A DNA stretch of 39,270 nt, taken from contig JAWQRO010000423.1 in NCBI GenBank assembly GCA_033557835.1, positions 1 to 39,270 on the forward strand, read 5' to 3'. Each line of letters starts with the position of its first letter. Positions within the stretch are counted from its first letter, which is position 1. Origin of the DNA: Helochares maculicollis (taxonomy: Eukaryota > Arthropoda > Insecta > Coleoptera > Hydrophilidae). The position numbers were made by a program, and so were the translations under genes. Below, piece by piece: positions 23,159-33,825 of this stretch. Below the pieces are notes generated by a model. It had not been told where the DNA came from, ran no database searches, and saw only the letters and a list, made by a program, of their open reading frames with translations.

Positions 23159-24072
23159 AACGTTGTAACTAATTTTTAACGACGAAAAATTGATTTAGAG
23201 AGAAACAGGCTATTCTAAATTGATTCATCAAATAGATAAAGATGATTATTTATAACCCACAACCTCACCAAATATTCAGTGTTGCCAAAATTATTTAAAA
23301 TTGTATGTATATGGTTGTTGCAATGATATCCTGTATATTGAAAAAAAGTATAAAGGTAAGTCGAAAACTATATTCATATTTCTATAGAATTAGTACTGTT
23401 CAAAATACTGTTTGCATCTGCAGTCTAGTGTGACTCAGATAAATAATGTCATAAGTTGGATGTTCAATTCTTAAGCAATTTAAGATTCCTCGATACTCCC
23501 GAGCAGCCTTTTCGTCTAATGCCTTCATCTAAACTCATCAAACACTTTTCGTACTAGAATTTTATTTTTCATAAACTTAGACATGAGAGTTTGGTATACG
23601 CGGTGTACTATCTGAGAATGGCATTGAATTGAAAATAATTAAATTTACGGTGCTGCAGCTATTTGTAAACTTTTTGTTTAATTGTTAGAATATAAGGGTA
23701 ATACATTAATAAAGACGTTCACTTATAGGGAACTTTGATGTAACGCTGTTTATTCTAGTACTGTGAAAAATATTTTCTTCGTTAAAATTTACTAATAAGC
23801 CTTCAGCAATAACTTTATTTTGACACTTCACATAATATAAAAGAGATTCTTAATAAAAGAACTTTATCGATGACGATATAGTCAATAACTTGAAGGGTGG
23901 AATTCCAAGTGCATCCAATATAAAAGTGCAAAAATCAAGCCTGTTTTCCAATTAACACAAGATCACTTAATTTTGATATAAAAATTGTTACTACAATTCT
24001 TTTGGTTGTTTTCAATTTTTTACAAATTAACAATTTGAATTAAATTGCAGAAAAACACTGTTTTAGAAGCAA

Positions 24073-24327
24073 AGGCCGGCAATTTTAAATCTTAAAACTA
24101 AGGCAATCTATTTTGCTACCAAAACGAGTTTTGTTTATTTTAATCTGCCTAGCGGAGGAAGACAGCTAATGTAGTTCGCAAGCATCGACAAAGTTATGTT
24201 TTAGTCGAAACGACTCTAGGGCGTCGAACACATTTTGACAATTTGCATCTTACGCGAAAAGTTTTATGGACGTAATTTAATAAACGAGAAAAAGTGTAAA
24301 TATTTAAAATATTTCCAGGAATTCGCC
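24073..24327. repeat. left arm of a ~250-bp inverted duplication
   Basis: This segment matches the reverse complement of 27161-27411 along its whole length, with small indels. Best blocks: CTAATGTAGTTCGCAAGCAT at 24166 versus the complement of 27302-27324; about 48 bp at 24208-24255 with only a few differences; and an exact GTAATTTAATAAAC at 24271-24284. By eye identity is 75-80% overall and about 90% in the core. Frames are not conserved between the arms because of a 1-bp indel, so they are probably two copies of a non-coding interspersed repeat inserted in opposite orientation. Confidence 0.75.
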
Positions 24328-25428
24328 CCATTCTAATGCTGGCTGAATAATTGAAATGCAAAATTTTTGAGATTCCATTCATTACTTCCCTAATGGTTAT
24401 TAAAATTGAATCGAGTATCTCTAGGCAAAATGTCATTTCGCTATTAAATTCATATATATTAGTGAACAACCAATATTTATTTAATTATCAATAAACTAAG
24501 CGTGTTATTTTGCACACTTTTGCGTTATATAATTGCAAAACGCGATATTACGCCATTTTATATAGAATTTCTAACTCAGTTGACAAAACCATTTATTAAA
24601 TAGTAAGATCTTAAGCTATTGAAATTGGCGTAAAGAAATGAAAAATCATGCAAGAAAAAGTGAAATTCGTGTGCATAAAAATAAACTAGATTGGGGATAT
24701 AACATCATTTTCCATGTCATAAACGAATACAGCGAAATTAATTGTCGTCTCATAATAGGATCAACCACTGCAGACGCACACCTATGGCAATGCCCACCTA
24801 CGAACTGTGCATTAAAACTTTAGCGCGACTACCCAGCCTCGCTCTTGTTTCAGGCGTGAAGCCCTGTAATGCTATCCTGAAACAACAATTGGGCCCTGGA
24901 AACTTCAAAACGTGTTAGTTAGGAATTAAGTATGTAAAGTTCTTCCGATAATTTCCACGTTTTGAAAGATAAGCAAGTGATAGTTTAGAGCCTCAAACTC
25001 CGGTATAGATTTAATAAAGTGCGCATATACCAGGAGTGTTTGAACGGGTCTCCGTTGCCAGTAGGGTGGCGTTGCTCTCACTGCGAGGGTTTCCTTTACA
25101 TTTCCCACATAGATGCAGTGCCGGGTGACTAAACCAAAATGTTTGTGGGGTAGATTGCGCGCTCAAACAAATTTCTTGGCAATTTGTGAACGAGAGGATG
25201 ACTTTTCCGCACAGTAAATCTCTAAAAAATAATGAAAGAAACCAGTGCGGTTGAAATTTGGTGACTACTTTCCGGAAAATTTGATTAAATATTTACGCGC
25301 ACGCTGAAAATGATTTTAACCTCAAAGTTTGGACTGGATGTTTTTTAAAGTGGTGTAGTGGTGACTCGTTCTTCCCTACTTTTGATAAAATGTGATCAGA
25401 TTTAAAAAGTTATTGTTTGATACTGAAG
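24328..25428. other. spacer and possible promoter/5' UTR of the signal-peptide exon
   Basis: The composition here is visibly less A+T-rich from about 24820 to 25110 than in the flanks. Small ORFs on both strands (24638-24823 plus, 24926-25108 minus) show no known motif. The lower A+T content and the position before a strong first exon fit a promoter and 5' UTR, but no specific core element was identified. Confidence 0.35.
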
Positions 25429-25480
25429 ATGATGGCTCTCTGGATACTTCTCTTGTGTTTATTTAGCACTTCGAGTACAG
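25429..25480 (+). CDS. partial gene: signal-peptide first coding exon
   Basis: Two adjacent ATG codons (25429 and 25432, the second in a strong AnnATGG context) open a short frame MMALWILLLCLFSTSST, which is a textbook signal peptide. It ends exactly at ACAG|GTGAGA, a near-consensus insect 5' splice site at 25481. The exon ends in phase 1, the phase usual for joining a leader to extracellular modules such as Ig-type domains. It would be the first coding exon of a secreted or membrane protein with a long first intron. Later exons could not be placed with confidence in the following 13.8 kb. The best-looking acceptor in frame (31633|31634, TTATTTACAG|GGGCT) gives only about 35 more codons before TAG at 31739. 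The product is unknown. Confidence 0.55.
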
Positions 25481-25486
25481 GTGAGA

Positions 25487-27160
25487 TCCATTTAGTAAAG
25501 TTGGGAGAGTTTTACCGCATTGTGAATTTATTGTTTTGGGCTATAGTTTTTCAATTTCGCTGTCAAATGACGTAAGTTTAGCAAGATTTTATAGCCATAT
25601 GCACATATTCCAGCTTTGCATTTTTTAGCTTGGGCGAAAAATTTTCCCTTTGTTGAATTATCTCCAAAGCTTTATGATTATCGCTTAGAAGTAGCGTAAT
25701 GATAATAATCTGTGAATAAGCCGACCGAAAAATTAGTTGTAATTATAAGTTATTAATGCATCCTTTTATCTATTGAAAATGGAATCCATAGGCGTTGTTA
25801 TCAGGGGGCAATTCATCTGCATGATAATTAATGCGGATTATAATTATCACATAACTGGAATTCCGTTCATTATTAAAATGCGTCGATTGCATCTGCTGAA
25901 ATATTTTTGTAATGAAATGGCTCATTGCGCAAATAAGTACCAGTCCAATTTCTATTAGAGCTCCACGCCTCAAATGAGAGACACCGGCACTAAGCAGTAC
26001 TATTTTCAATAATTATAACACACACACTTCTATATAAATCGTTCATATCATATGTAGGTGTCGCATTGAACTTTCATTACTTGATGTAAGCACGTATAAA
26101 TTTTCTATGCTAGCGTGCTGCGGTAAAACGGTCTTCGCTTCTGGTATGGTGAAAATCGTAGAGACTGTGTATTATTTGCTTTGAACAGGAGTGGATGTAC
26201 TAAAAGGTGATGGTTTAGTGAGGAAAGGATGGAGCAAAAGAGGAATGTGCTAATTAACTCCACCAATAAAAGTGGTAATTTTAAAGTGAGAATTGTGTGC
26301 GAAAGTTCAAATGCGGTGCGGTTTGTTATAGAGAATAGTAAACAAGTCAGAAAGGGGTTCGTTAATGTGATTAACAATTCCGCGTTGTAAGTGAAGCAGA
26401 AAAAAGGACCCACCGAAGGATTGCAAAGCCTGCAAAACATCTTTGAAATGTTGCGCTAGAAGGTAGATGAAAAGAATTATTTTTATTGAACAGGCTTAAT
26501 TAGCAGATTCAAACTCCGTCTTGGGAATCGAAGCGCATTCGAAGGAGGATAAAAAGTATCGGAGGCTAAAGAGAGAAGCTGCACAGGATACCACATCAAA
26601 AGAATTGAAAAAAGGGACGGGACTGAGGGATAAGATAAATGGGTTTATTAGAAATGATTGGTTTCTCTAGCGCGAGAGTTCTTCCCCATTTTCCGTTGGA
26701 TAAGGATGTTTCCTGTTACCCTTTTCGATGTTTGTTTATAGTAGGCTGTTGTAATAGTGAACTATGGCCCGGGCTTTCGATGTGCGAGCTCTTGTTGGTC
26801 TGATTCAGTCTGTCAATCAGTATTGACACGTTACCAAAGCCCGTCTTGATATATGGAGTGCCTCGTCTGTTTGAGAAATGTTTGGTCCGTCTGCAGCCCT
26901 GTAACCGACTCATCGGTCGCCAGCCTGGATTTCCTACATTCCTAGAGAGTTTATCTCTAATTTAGTACGTTTCGGAAACTCTGTGAAGAGATGCCAATGT
27001 GACACTTATTAGATGTAAATTTTCCTATAAAAATATGAATACTATGACGTAAAACACATTTTAAATCACATTTTATAACTGCCTGTTTTTAAGCTTTCAA
27101 TTATCAAGTAACAAGTAGTTTTCAAAAGCTTTCTTTTATTCGAGTCAGGTTGGCTTGCTG
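25487..27160. other. putative intron sequence with a G+C-richer patch
   Basis: This follows the donor of the signal-peptide exon. About 26100-26960 is less A+T-rich than its surroundings and holds minus-strand ORFs of 111 codons (26105-26440) and 65 codons (26716-26913) without recognised motifs. I regard them as chance frames. Nothing else is supported. Confidence 0.4.
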
Positions 27161-27411
27161 CGAAAATTTCCGCGAAATACTTTAAATAGTTACGCTTCTT
27201 CTGTTTATTAAATTACGCGGAAGTTCTTGCGTAAGATGCAAATTGCCAAAATTTTGTTCGACGCCCTTGAGTCGTTTTGCTGGAAACAAAACAAAAACTG
27301 CTCGATACTTGCAAACTACATTAGAAGATATTTTCTGCTAGGTTGTTTAAAATTAACAAAACTTTCGGTATATAAATAATCGATTTTGTTCAAAGCTTTT
27401 AAAATTGGCTA
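27161..27411. repeat. right arm of the ~250-bp inverted duplication
   Basis: Reverse-complement partner of 24073-24327; the inner edges are about 2.83 kb apart. Both arms keep an exact octamer ATTTGCAT/ATGCAAAT (right arm 27236-27243) inside their best-conserved block. The arms could be MITE- or SINE-like copies. No target-site duplication was recognised. Confidence 0.75.
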
Positions 27412-29530
27412 TTGCTATCTTTTATCTCGAACCAATCATTGTAACTAAAGAAAACCTTTTTTTAACTTGAGAGCAAAATTTCCCTATATGCAAAGAATGG
27501 TTCGTCTAAGCTTTTAAGTGATGCATTTTTTAAATAATAAACAATAATTGTCACGTTCAACTTTGAAACTAGTATATGTAATTTCATTTTTTGTAAGATA
27601 CTTCTTGATTATGTTTTAATGTTGTCTGGCCAAAGGTTGTCTGCTTGGTCGTAATAAATATCACCAACAAACATATTTATGACTGTTTTCAAACTAATTT
27701 ATTGAACAAGGAGTATTTTAAATTGCTGTTTTCAGAACTTCTTTGATGATGTAAATTATGTGAACATACATTTACTAAAATCTTATACTTTTTAATTTTA
27801 CTGAATACGTTGCAATGATACTTCTGGATCTGTATTTTTCCTATGATAGGAATCTAGAAATTACGAAACAAGATTTTTGTTTCCAATAATGTTTCGTAAT
27901 ATCTAAAAAATTATTAGCTTTTTATATATCCTACGCACATTAGATAAAACACTAAATATTTCCTTGATCTCCAATACTGTTTCATTTACTAAAAAATTAA
28001 TATAGTTTGATAACAATAACAAATAAATATAAATCTGCGCCTTAAATTTGAGGTTATTATTTCATCGTTTTAAACCTATTAAAGAGTTTCCTATGTTAAA
28101 TATTAGAAGCGTGCGACTGTTCTAACATTGTAAGTCAACTGTACTAAATATTCGTTTTTAAATGTCATTTTGCACGAGTTAATCGAGATTTTTATGGTAA
28201 AACTTTAGACAAATATCTTGTTTTTACTTCCATAAAACTTTCAAAAAACAAATTGTGCTACACGCCTTTTTCTAAGTTACTGATTTCAACTTATGTGAGT
28301 GAGTCGTGAGAACATGAGCTTGTGCCGTAAAAGATTAAAAAAGAAGAGTGCATGATTTCCATGTTTGGCACAAAACTCAGTCGGCTATTTTAGTGTAGCA
28401 ACTTATTCACAAGCGATTGATTCGTTAGGTAAAATACATTACCGGGAAATATTTTATGAAAATTTTATCTGACTAATAAATATCATGAGACACATAATAG
28501 TAAGATTAATGTAAAATAAAATCGAAATTAATATTAGCTCAAATTATAACAAATACAAGCTACATAACAAAGTATTGTTTTGTATTTACTACTAAGTTAA
28601 AAAAATTATAGATACTCATTACAATCCTTTCCGAGACTAGTTTTGCCATCCTGTTTATTATCTGAGAATATTTTCAAAATAAACTGGTCATTTTAAAACT
28701 ATTTTCTATAAAAAAAGGGTACGTGCAATTTAATGCTTAGAATTGTTTCGATGAGCACCCTTTGCTGAGTTTTATAGTTAACTGAGCACTCCTATAACTT
28801 TATTATACTTTCCTGAAAGCGATTTTGCCATTACGCTAAATTCAGAAATATTTTTTAACTCATTTTCACCTACAACATAATACCAAGTAGGTGCAAGATC
28901 AAAAATAACCGACGATTGAGCTCCTGAGTGTCCTTCTTGGTAGGTCACGTCTGTTCCAAATGTGAGTAAGTTGTTATAATTATATTAAGAAAAAAAGAGT
29001 ATCAACTAAAAATTATTTAATCTTTTATGCTCATTTGCATATCACTGAAAATCCCGGCAACTAAGAATTAATTAAATGACTTTTATTAGAGTGAATAAAA
29101 ATTCAAAATATTGCACAAATTCATTCATAAACGTTGCTGTTTTATTATTTAAAAAATCGTAAATATTAATATGTTTTGCATCCAATTTTGGAAACAATTG
29201 CGATTCCACTATACATGTACTATATTCATGAAATAATTTACTACAGATATTAAGCTTGTTCATACATCATGAATGCATTCTCCCAATAAATCCATGATTC
29301 CATAGTTAATGCATCCATTTTAGCAACACATCATGCACAAGATTTCTTATTTTCTTGTTTCCGTATGTGAATCTATTGTGTAGTGCAGTTTTCTTTCGCT
29401 GACAGTCTCAGAGAATATTGTTTTTATAATTTTATAATCTACCAAACTCACAACTTTCAATACTAGATTTTCCAATAAATTTTGCAATTGGAAAACAAAA
29501 ATACAACTTGATGGTTTGAAATATACTTTA
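27412..29530. other. A+T-rich non-coding stretch
   Basis: No gene is supported. It contains a perfect 11-bp hairpin (27860-27900). A 63-codon minus-strand ORF (29072-29263) lies just beyond the 3' end of the mariner remnant and is probably chance or transposon-associated. Confidence 0.5.
27860..27900. repeat. perfect 11-bp stem-loop
   Basis: ATTACGAAACA (27860-27870) and TGTTTCGTAAT (27890-27900) are exact reverse complements around a 19-nt loop, and flanking TAGA/TCTA can extend the stem with a mismatch. It could be a tiny MITE relic or a structured RNA element. There is no coding context. Confidence 0.5.
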
Positions 29531-30313
29531 TTATTCAATACAGCTTCTCTGAACATTAACACACTTATTTCAATTAGATTCCAATTTATGAATTTCATCC
29601 CTGAAATATGAATTTGGAAGGGCTGCAAAATATACTTCCACACGAATTATAGCCAAGTCATTGGATGAATAGCGCCATTCATGTATGAGTTGTTTTTAGA
29701 TCTGGAAACAGATGTAAGTCGCTAGTGAATACGGTGAATGCTTCAACAGTTCCTACTTTAACTTATGAATATTAGACATTGTCAAAATACTTTTGTAACA
29801 AGGTGCATTGTCATGATGAAAAATGATTTTCTTTATCTCCAAATCAGGTCCTTTTTCATAATTTTTTCCTTCAGATGATCTAAAAGGTTACAATAATAAT
29901 CTTAATTTATTGTTTTTACAGCGTTTTGTTTTGATTCGAGACCATGCTGTTAGACCCAAGTCTCATCCATACTGATAAATCGAGCAAGTTGCATTCGAAT
30001 ATGTTTTCCATTACTAGTGAATGTGGCACCCATTGTGTACACAGTTTTCTGAAACCCAATAATTGTCAAAATATTGCTTACACTGACCAAAGATATGACT
30101 ACGGCTTCTACTTAATTTCATGCACCCACTTGAAGATTTTTCTATATGATATCCTGTAATTTTTCTACGATTTCTGGTGTTGTTGCTGCTTTTGTACGTA
30201 CTTGCCCGTCTTTTTACTGTACTAATTGAATGCGAGGAGTCCTTATACATTTTCAACATTCCTTTGTAAATGTCATTTGCTTTTAATCCTTTCAAAACTA
30301 AAAATTCAACCAC
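29531..30313 (-). pseudogene. irritans-type mariner transposase pseudogene
   Basis: A decayed Tc1/mariner transposase, readable only by switching frames. The N-terminal helix-turn-helix is clear (FLVLKGLKANDIYKGMLKMY then SISTVKRR, 30313-30215). It is followed in a shifted frame by PEIVEKLQDII and the second helix-turn-helix (SLVSVSNILT). The first catalytic block ISMDETWV is near 29954-29975, and a TIN*DYY block follows. HHDNAPCYKS with the second catalytic Asp is at about 29795-29820. The third block is eroded to HSPYSLATYICF, losing its Asp. The C-terminus ends IHKLESN*NKCV..QRSCIE with the original stop at 29531-29533. Sequence between ESKQNAV and KTIN is missing, an internal deletion of roughly 40-50 codons compared with the usual ~345. 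MDETW plus HDNAPC are irritans-subfamily features. Several in-frame stops make it inactive. Confidence 0.85.
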
Positions 30314-32471
30314 TGGACCAATGATTTGTAAACAAAGAATGAATTAATAGATTGAATGGAACTTCACATAAGTTCATATGACGAGTGGACTAATATAACA
30401 AATTTCTGATCGACCTGAAATCTTTATAAACAACTTAAGTTGTTAGCAGGAACACGCCGCCAAATATCACAATCAGAAAGAAATAACGCCAACACTATTA
30501 CAATGAAAATAATATTTTGACGATACTTCATACATTCTCATAGGATTAATTGGAAATGTTTCAAATGATCTGACTTCATCATATCAAGCCTTAACGCTTT
30601 CTCCATTAAGCATAATCGAAAGCATTTTTAACATACAAATGACACAATTGTAATAGAACGACCTCAATTCCTTTGTATGGCGTTTCCAACAATTATTATG
30701 CATTGATTATAGTTTACACCTATCGGTTATAACGAAATACACTTGAAAGCCATATGTAACGTAGTATATGGAGCATTAACATACTTTATTTACCCTATAA
30801 AGTAGCATGTGGGTTCTACATCAAATGCCACAAACAATGAAATCTAACAATATATGAAATGAACAGTTATACTTTACATCAGAAAATAAAACACAAGCTT
30901 GACAGTAATGGGCAAGCAAAATAGAGGTTCGTGTCGTTCCTGAACACTGACAATGATTAGATTAAGGAAAATTACAAGAGAATAACATTTAGTATCTGTT
31001 TATGGAAGCAGTGGGCGTTGAATACATCCTATTATATTTCATGGTTTGGCGAATTCTCAACATCTGTGATTGACCTTCTCTTCGCAGCAGTTTGCAAGTG
31101 TGCGAAATGCTTTATTACTATTATTGCGGTTTCAATTGTAGTTGCGTCAAAGCGGCTTGTCGCCCTCGCCACAAAAGGGGTTACCATCGTGGCTGAGTGG
31201 AGACCGTAATATGTTCCCCCAAAAATACATCCATTGTGTTGTATGATTCCTTTCCATTTTCAGATTTTGATTGGCAATTCAGAGTGCGGAATAGGATGCT
31301 GCTTTTATCAGGAAAGAAGCGCTCATTCTCTACTCTGCATTTACTTAATTATTCGTGAAAAAACGAAGCCATTTTCCTAGAGCTGTTTGCTTCAAATTAA
31401 TCGCGTCAGCGATGTTACTTACTCAATCCAATGGGGGAGCTAGAAATCCCCACCCAATAAATGATACAGCTTTATTTCAGCATTACATGCATTTTACAAA
31501 TTAAAAGATTACCCACGGGTATAATTTAGAGGGCAGTTTAATTGACTTTACTCTCACCCTGAACTTAATGACGCGGTAAATTCTAATAGAAAAAAGTTTC
31601 CCTATTACACTTTTTCCTTAATTATTTACAGGGGCTTTTTCTGGTGCATGCAATAATGATGGACCATTTAAAACTTCTGAGGTTTATGGAAAAAGTTTGC
31701 TTATGTGTTATAAAATTTGGGATCGAAGCCTAAAACGATAGGTTTTTTGGCAGTTTCGTAATTGTGGTTTGAGCAAATAATCATTTGTGGATAAAATGCT
31801 TTTTGGTTAAAACACATTTTGAGTAGTTAGCATTGTTTATGTGATACATTGGATAAAAGTAATAGGAAAAAAGATATGTTTGTCATGCATAATATTCAAA
31901 AATCATTGAGAATGTCGCAATATTACACCAAATAAAATACAATTTCGAGCGCCTACGTGAATTTACATTTTGATGTGTTGGTATGAGCAATTCGGATATA
32001 GTTGCTAGGCATATTCTTCAAGAAACTTGTTTAAAGCGAATGCAATTTTTCTTTATATCATTTCTTAGATTAGCTTCTTTATTGTTTATAAAACCTTAAT
32101 TATTATTATAAAATTTAGGTTTAGTTTTGAAAATGTAGTGCCAAATTTTAGTTACGAAACCATTTTTTATTGTTTCGTGCCCCTGTATTGTCTTAGCGAA
32201 AAAAAAACGTTGGTTAGTATCTAAATAAATCTGTACTTATTTACAGTGAAATATGTTACAATACTTTTTTAGATATTCTAAGAACTAACTCCAGCAATAG
32301 AACAGAACTAAAATAATTATAAGGATTTGGTAATCAGAACTATTTTATTTTCAATCAACGTGTAGGAATTATCCAATTAGTATTGATTTTTATTGAACAA
32401 ATTTCTTCCTTTCATTTAATAATGAAATATATTGATTAGTTCTATAGTTTTTCTTTTATTCCAATTTAAAG
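30314..32471. other. non-coding DNA between two mariner remnants
   Basis: This must include the unrecognised 5' end of the minus-strand mariner and the 5' end of the next mariner. A 63-codon plus-strand ORF (31018-31209) has hydrophobic composition but no supporting context. A decent 3' splice-site-like tract ends at 31633. Nothing more is supported. Confidence 0.45.
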
Positions 32472-33190
32472 ATGGAAATACAAGTTGTGCACTTCAGACA
32501 CATCGCAAGTACACAGAAAATAGTGTAAGTCGTATTTGAAAATGAAGCCTTGAAAGAGAGGCAATGTAGAAATTTGTTTGCAGATTCTGGTGATTAATGA
32601 TTAACAAACGATCAAAGATCTAGGCTTACAGTTAAACTAAGACCCATATCGCCATTATTTTAACACGTGCTTGTGCAGATAAGCTCAATGTATCTCACAT
32701 ATGAATTCACAAAGAAAGTTCCTTTGGCGCAATGAATTAGCATCTGCGATTCACATTGATCAAATTCTGAGAAGACTAATTACTATCGACAAAAAGTAGA
32801 TAGTTTACAACATTATTCGCACGAGATCCTAGAAGGTACAAAAAGAAGCAGCTCAAACGATATCAAAAGCTGAGATTCACTAAAAAATGATTATGCTGTC
32901 CTTCAAGTGAAATTTTGAACTTATACCACACTAACAACTAGATAATCAACTTGACAAACTAAGCGATATAATCCATGCCACGTAGCCAAAAGTGAAAAAT
33001 TTTTCTCTTTCTCCAAAAACTATTGAATTGAGGTCGTAATAAATATTTACATCCACAATATAGCTCTGACCTTGCGCCTTCAGAGTATTTTTTGTTTCAG
33101 ATTTGATTGATATGCTTAATAGCAAATGTCAATAGTTTTACTTATGGCAAAAAGATCACCGACAAAACCAAGGAAATCCGGCATAATTTA
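32472..33190 (+). pseudogene. mellifera/cecropia-type mariner transposase pseudogene
   Basis: A second, older mariner copy, unlike the one at 29531-30313. It begins at ATG 32472 (MEIQVVHFRHI), a typical mariner N-terminus. In shifting frames it shows FENEALKERQCRN..F, NDQRSR, ADKLNVSHI and LRRLITIDKK*IVYN, where the first catalytic Asp is codon 32788-32790 and the next Trp has become TAG. SKAEIH*KMIMLS, QLDKLSDII and HPQYSSDLAPSEYFLF follow. The third catalytic residue is mutated Asp to Glu (33083-33085), and the HDN block with the second Asp is deleted or unrecognisable. Multiple stops and frameshifts make it inactive. The boundary at 33190 is approximate; the C-terminal tail is poorly matched and no terminal inverted repeats were identified. 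Confidence 0.82.
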
Positions 33191-33591
33191 ACTGCCATTT
33201 GATTAAATAGTTCAGTTCTGATATCTTATTATCAGTTTTTGTTTTATAACACCAAAATATTATTATAAATATGAAAACTTTTAAGCAACTTATATTTACT
33301 ATTACTGTTGCCAGCAGTAATCTTTTTCCGCAAAAGAAAAACATTATTAAAAAGAAGTTTCTTTTGAATTGACTTAAATGTTGCAAGGGCAGCATGACGA
33401 CAGCTGTCGTCTACATTTTTGAAAAATGTATTTTGGTTATTGTCGCTTCTACATGTTTGTTTACATGTAATTTAACAATAAAAACAAAAGAATAATAAAA
33501 TATATAAATAAAAGAATCTGTTTATGGTAAGCATTTTTAAACGTTCTGGTTTTAAACATTTTAAGCCGTTTATTTTTACTCTGTTACAACC

Positions 33592-33825
33592 TTAAATTGT
33601 CGTTCCGATAGAATAATACTTTCCGATACAAAAGTTTTGGGCACATTCGACGAAATTTGGATGTATTACATGTTTATTTGCATTGCGCTCATTTATATAA
33701 TACTTGACTTCTTCTAGCTTTCCGCTTTTACATGAGAACCACTCGTGCTTGTCAAAAAACCCACGATGAAACTGACCGCTTTTCATTATGTGGATCTTCA
33801 TTGGTCGTAAATGAATAAACTGCAT
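33592..33825 (-). CDS. small hypothetical ORF (77 aa)
   Basis: An ATG-started frame with protein-like composition (HRGFFDKHEWFSCKSGKLEE near its middle). A minus-strand AATAAA (TTTATT at 33569-33574 on the plus strand) comes 17 nt after the stop. It has no signal peptide, membrane segment or known motif. It lies about 400 bp past the mariner pseudogene and could be a small gene, a 3' exon, or chance. No homology is recognised. Confidence 0.22.
   Translation of the reverse strand: MQFIHLRPMKIHIMKSGQFHRGFFDKHEWFSCKSGKLEEVKYYINERNANKHVIHPNFVECAQNFCIGKYYSIGTTI

Larger units (their letters stand above)
22751..24072. other. 3' flank and intergenic DNA
   Basis: A+T-rich sequence downstream of the 691-residue ORF. 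It holds one poly(A) signal candidate and a 9-bp inverted repeat at 23111-23158. There is also a good-looking GTAAGT donor at 23356 whose preceding frame is only 17 codons, so I do not call an exon. No gene is supported. Confidence 0.5.

Noticed and set aside
26105..26440. 111-codon hydrophobic minus-strand ORF
   Set aside because: No ordered domains, no known motif and no transcript signals; the reverse of an A/G-rich stretch gives Leu/Phe/Ser-rich chance protein.
29072..29263. 63-codon minus-strand ORF near the mariner 3' end
   Set aside because: Protein-like composition but no motif, no signal peptide and no poly(A) signal in place; not enough to call a gene.
29347..29643. 98-codon minus-strand ORF
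   Set aside because: It overlaps the mariner C-terminus in another frame and continues into its 3' non-coding end; no independent motif.
29944..30159. 71-codon plus-strand ORF
   Set aside because: It is antisense to the irritans-type mariner pseudogene and simply mirrors it.
32472..32524. A 53-bp microexon with pyrimidine tract, Cys codon and GTAAGT donor that would join the signal-peptide exon in frame
   Set aside because: The same bases in another frame start with MEIQVVHFRHI, and the downstream sequence shows successive mariner transposase blocks, so this is the N-terminus of a mariner pseudogene.
33156..33395. 79-codon hydrophobic minus-strand ORF
   Set aside because: Antisense to and beyond the end of a mariner remnant; hydrophobicity follows from T-rich composition.
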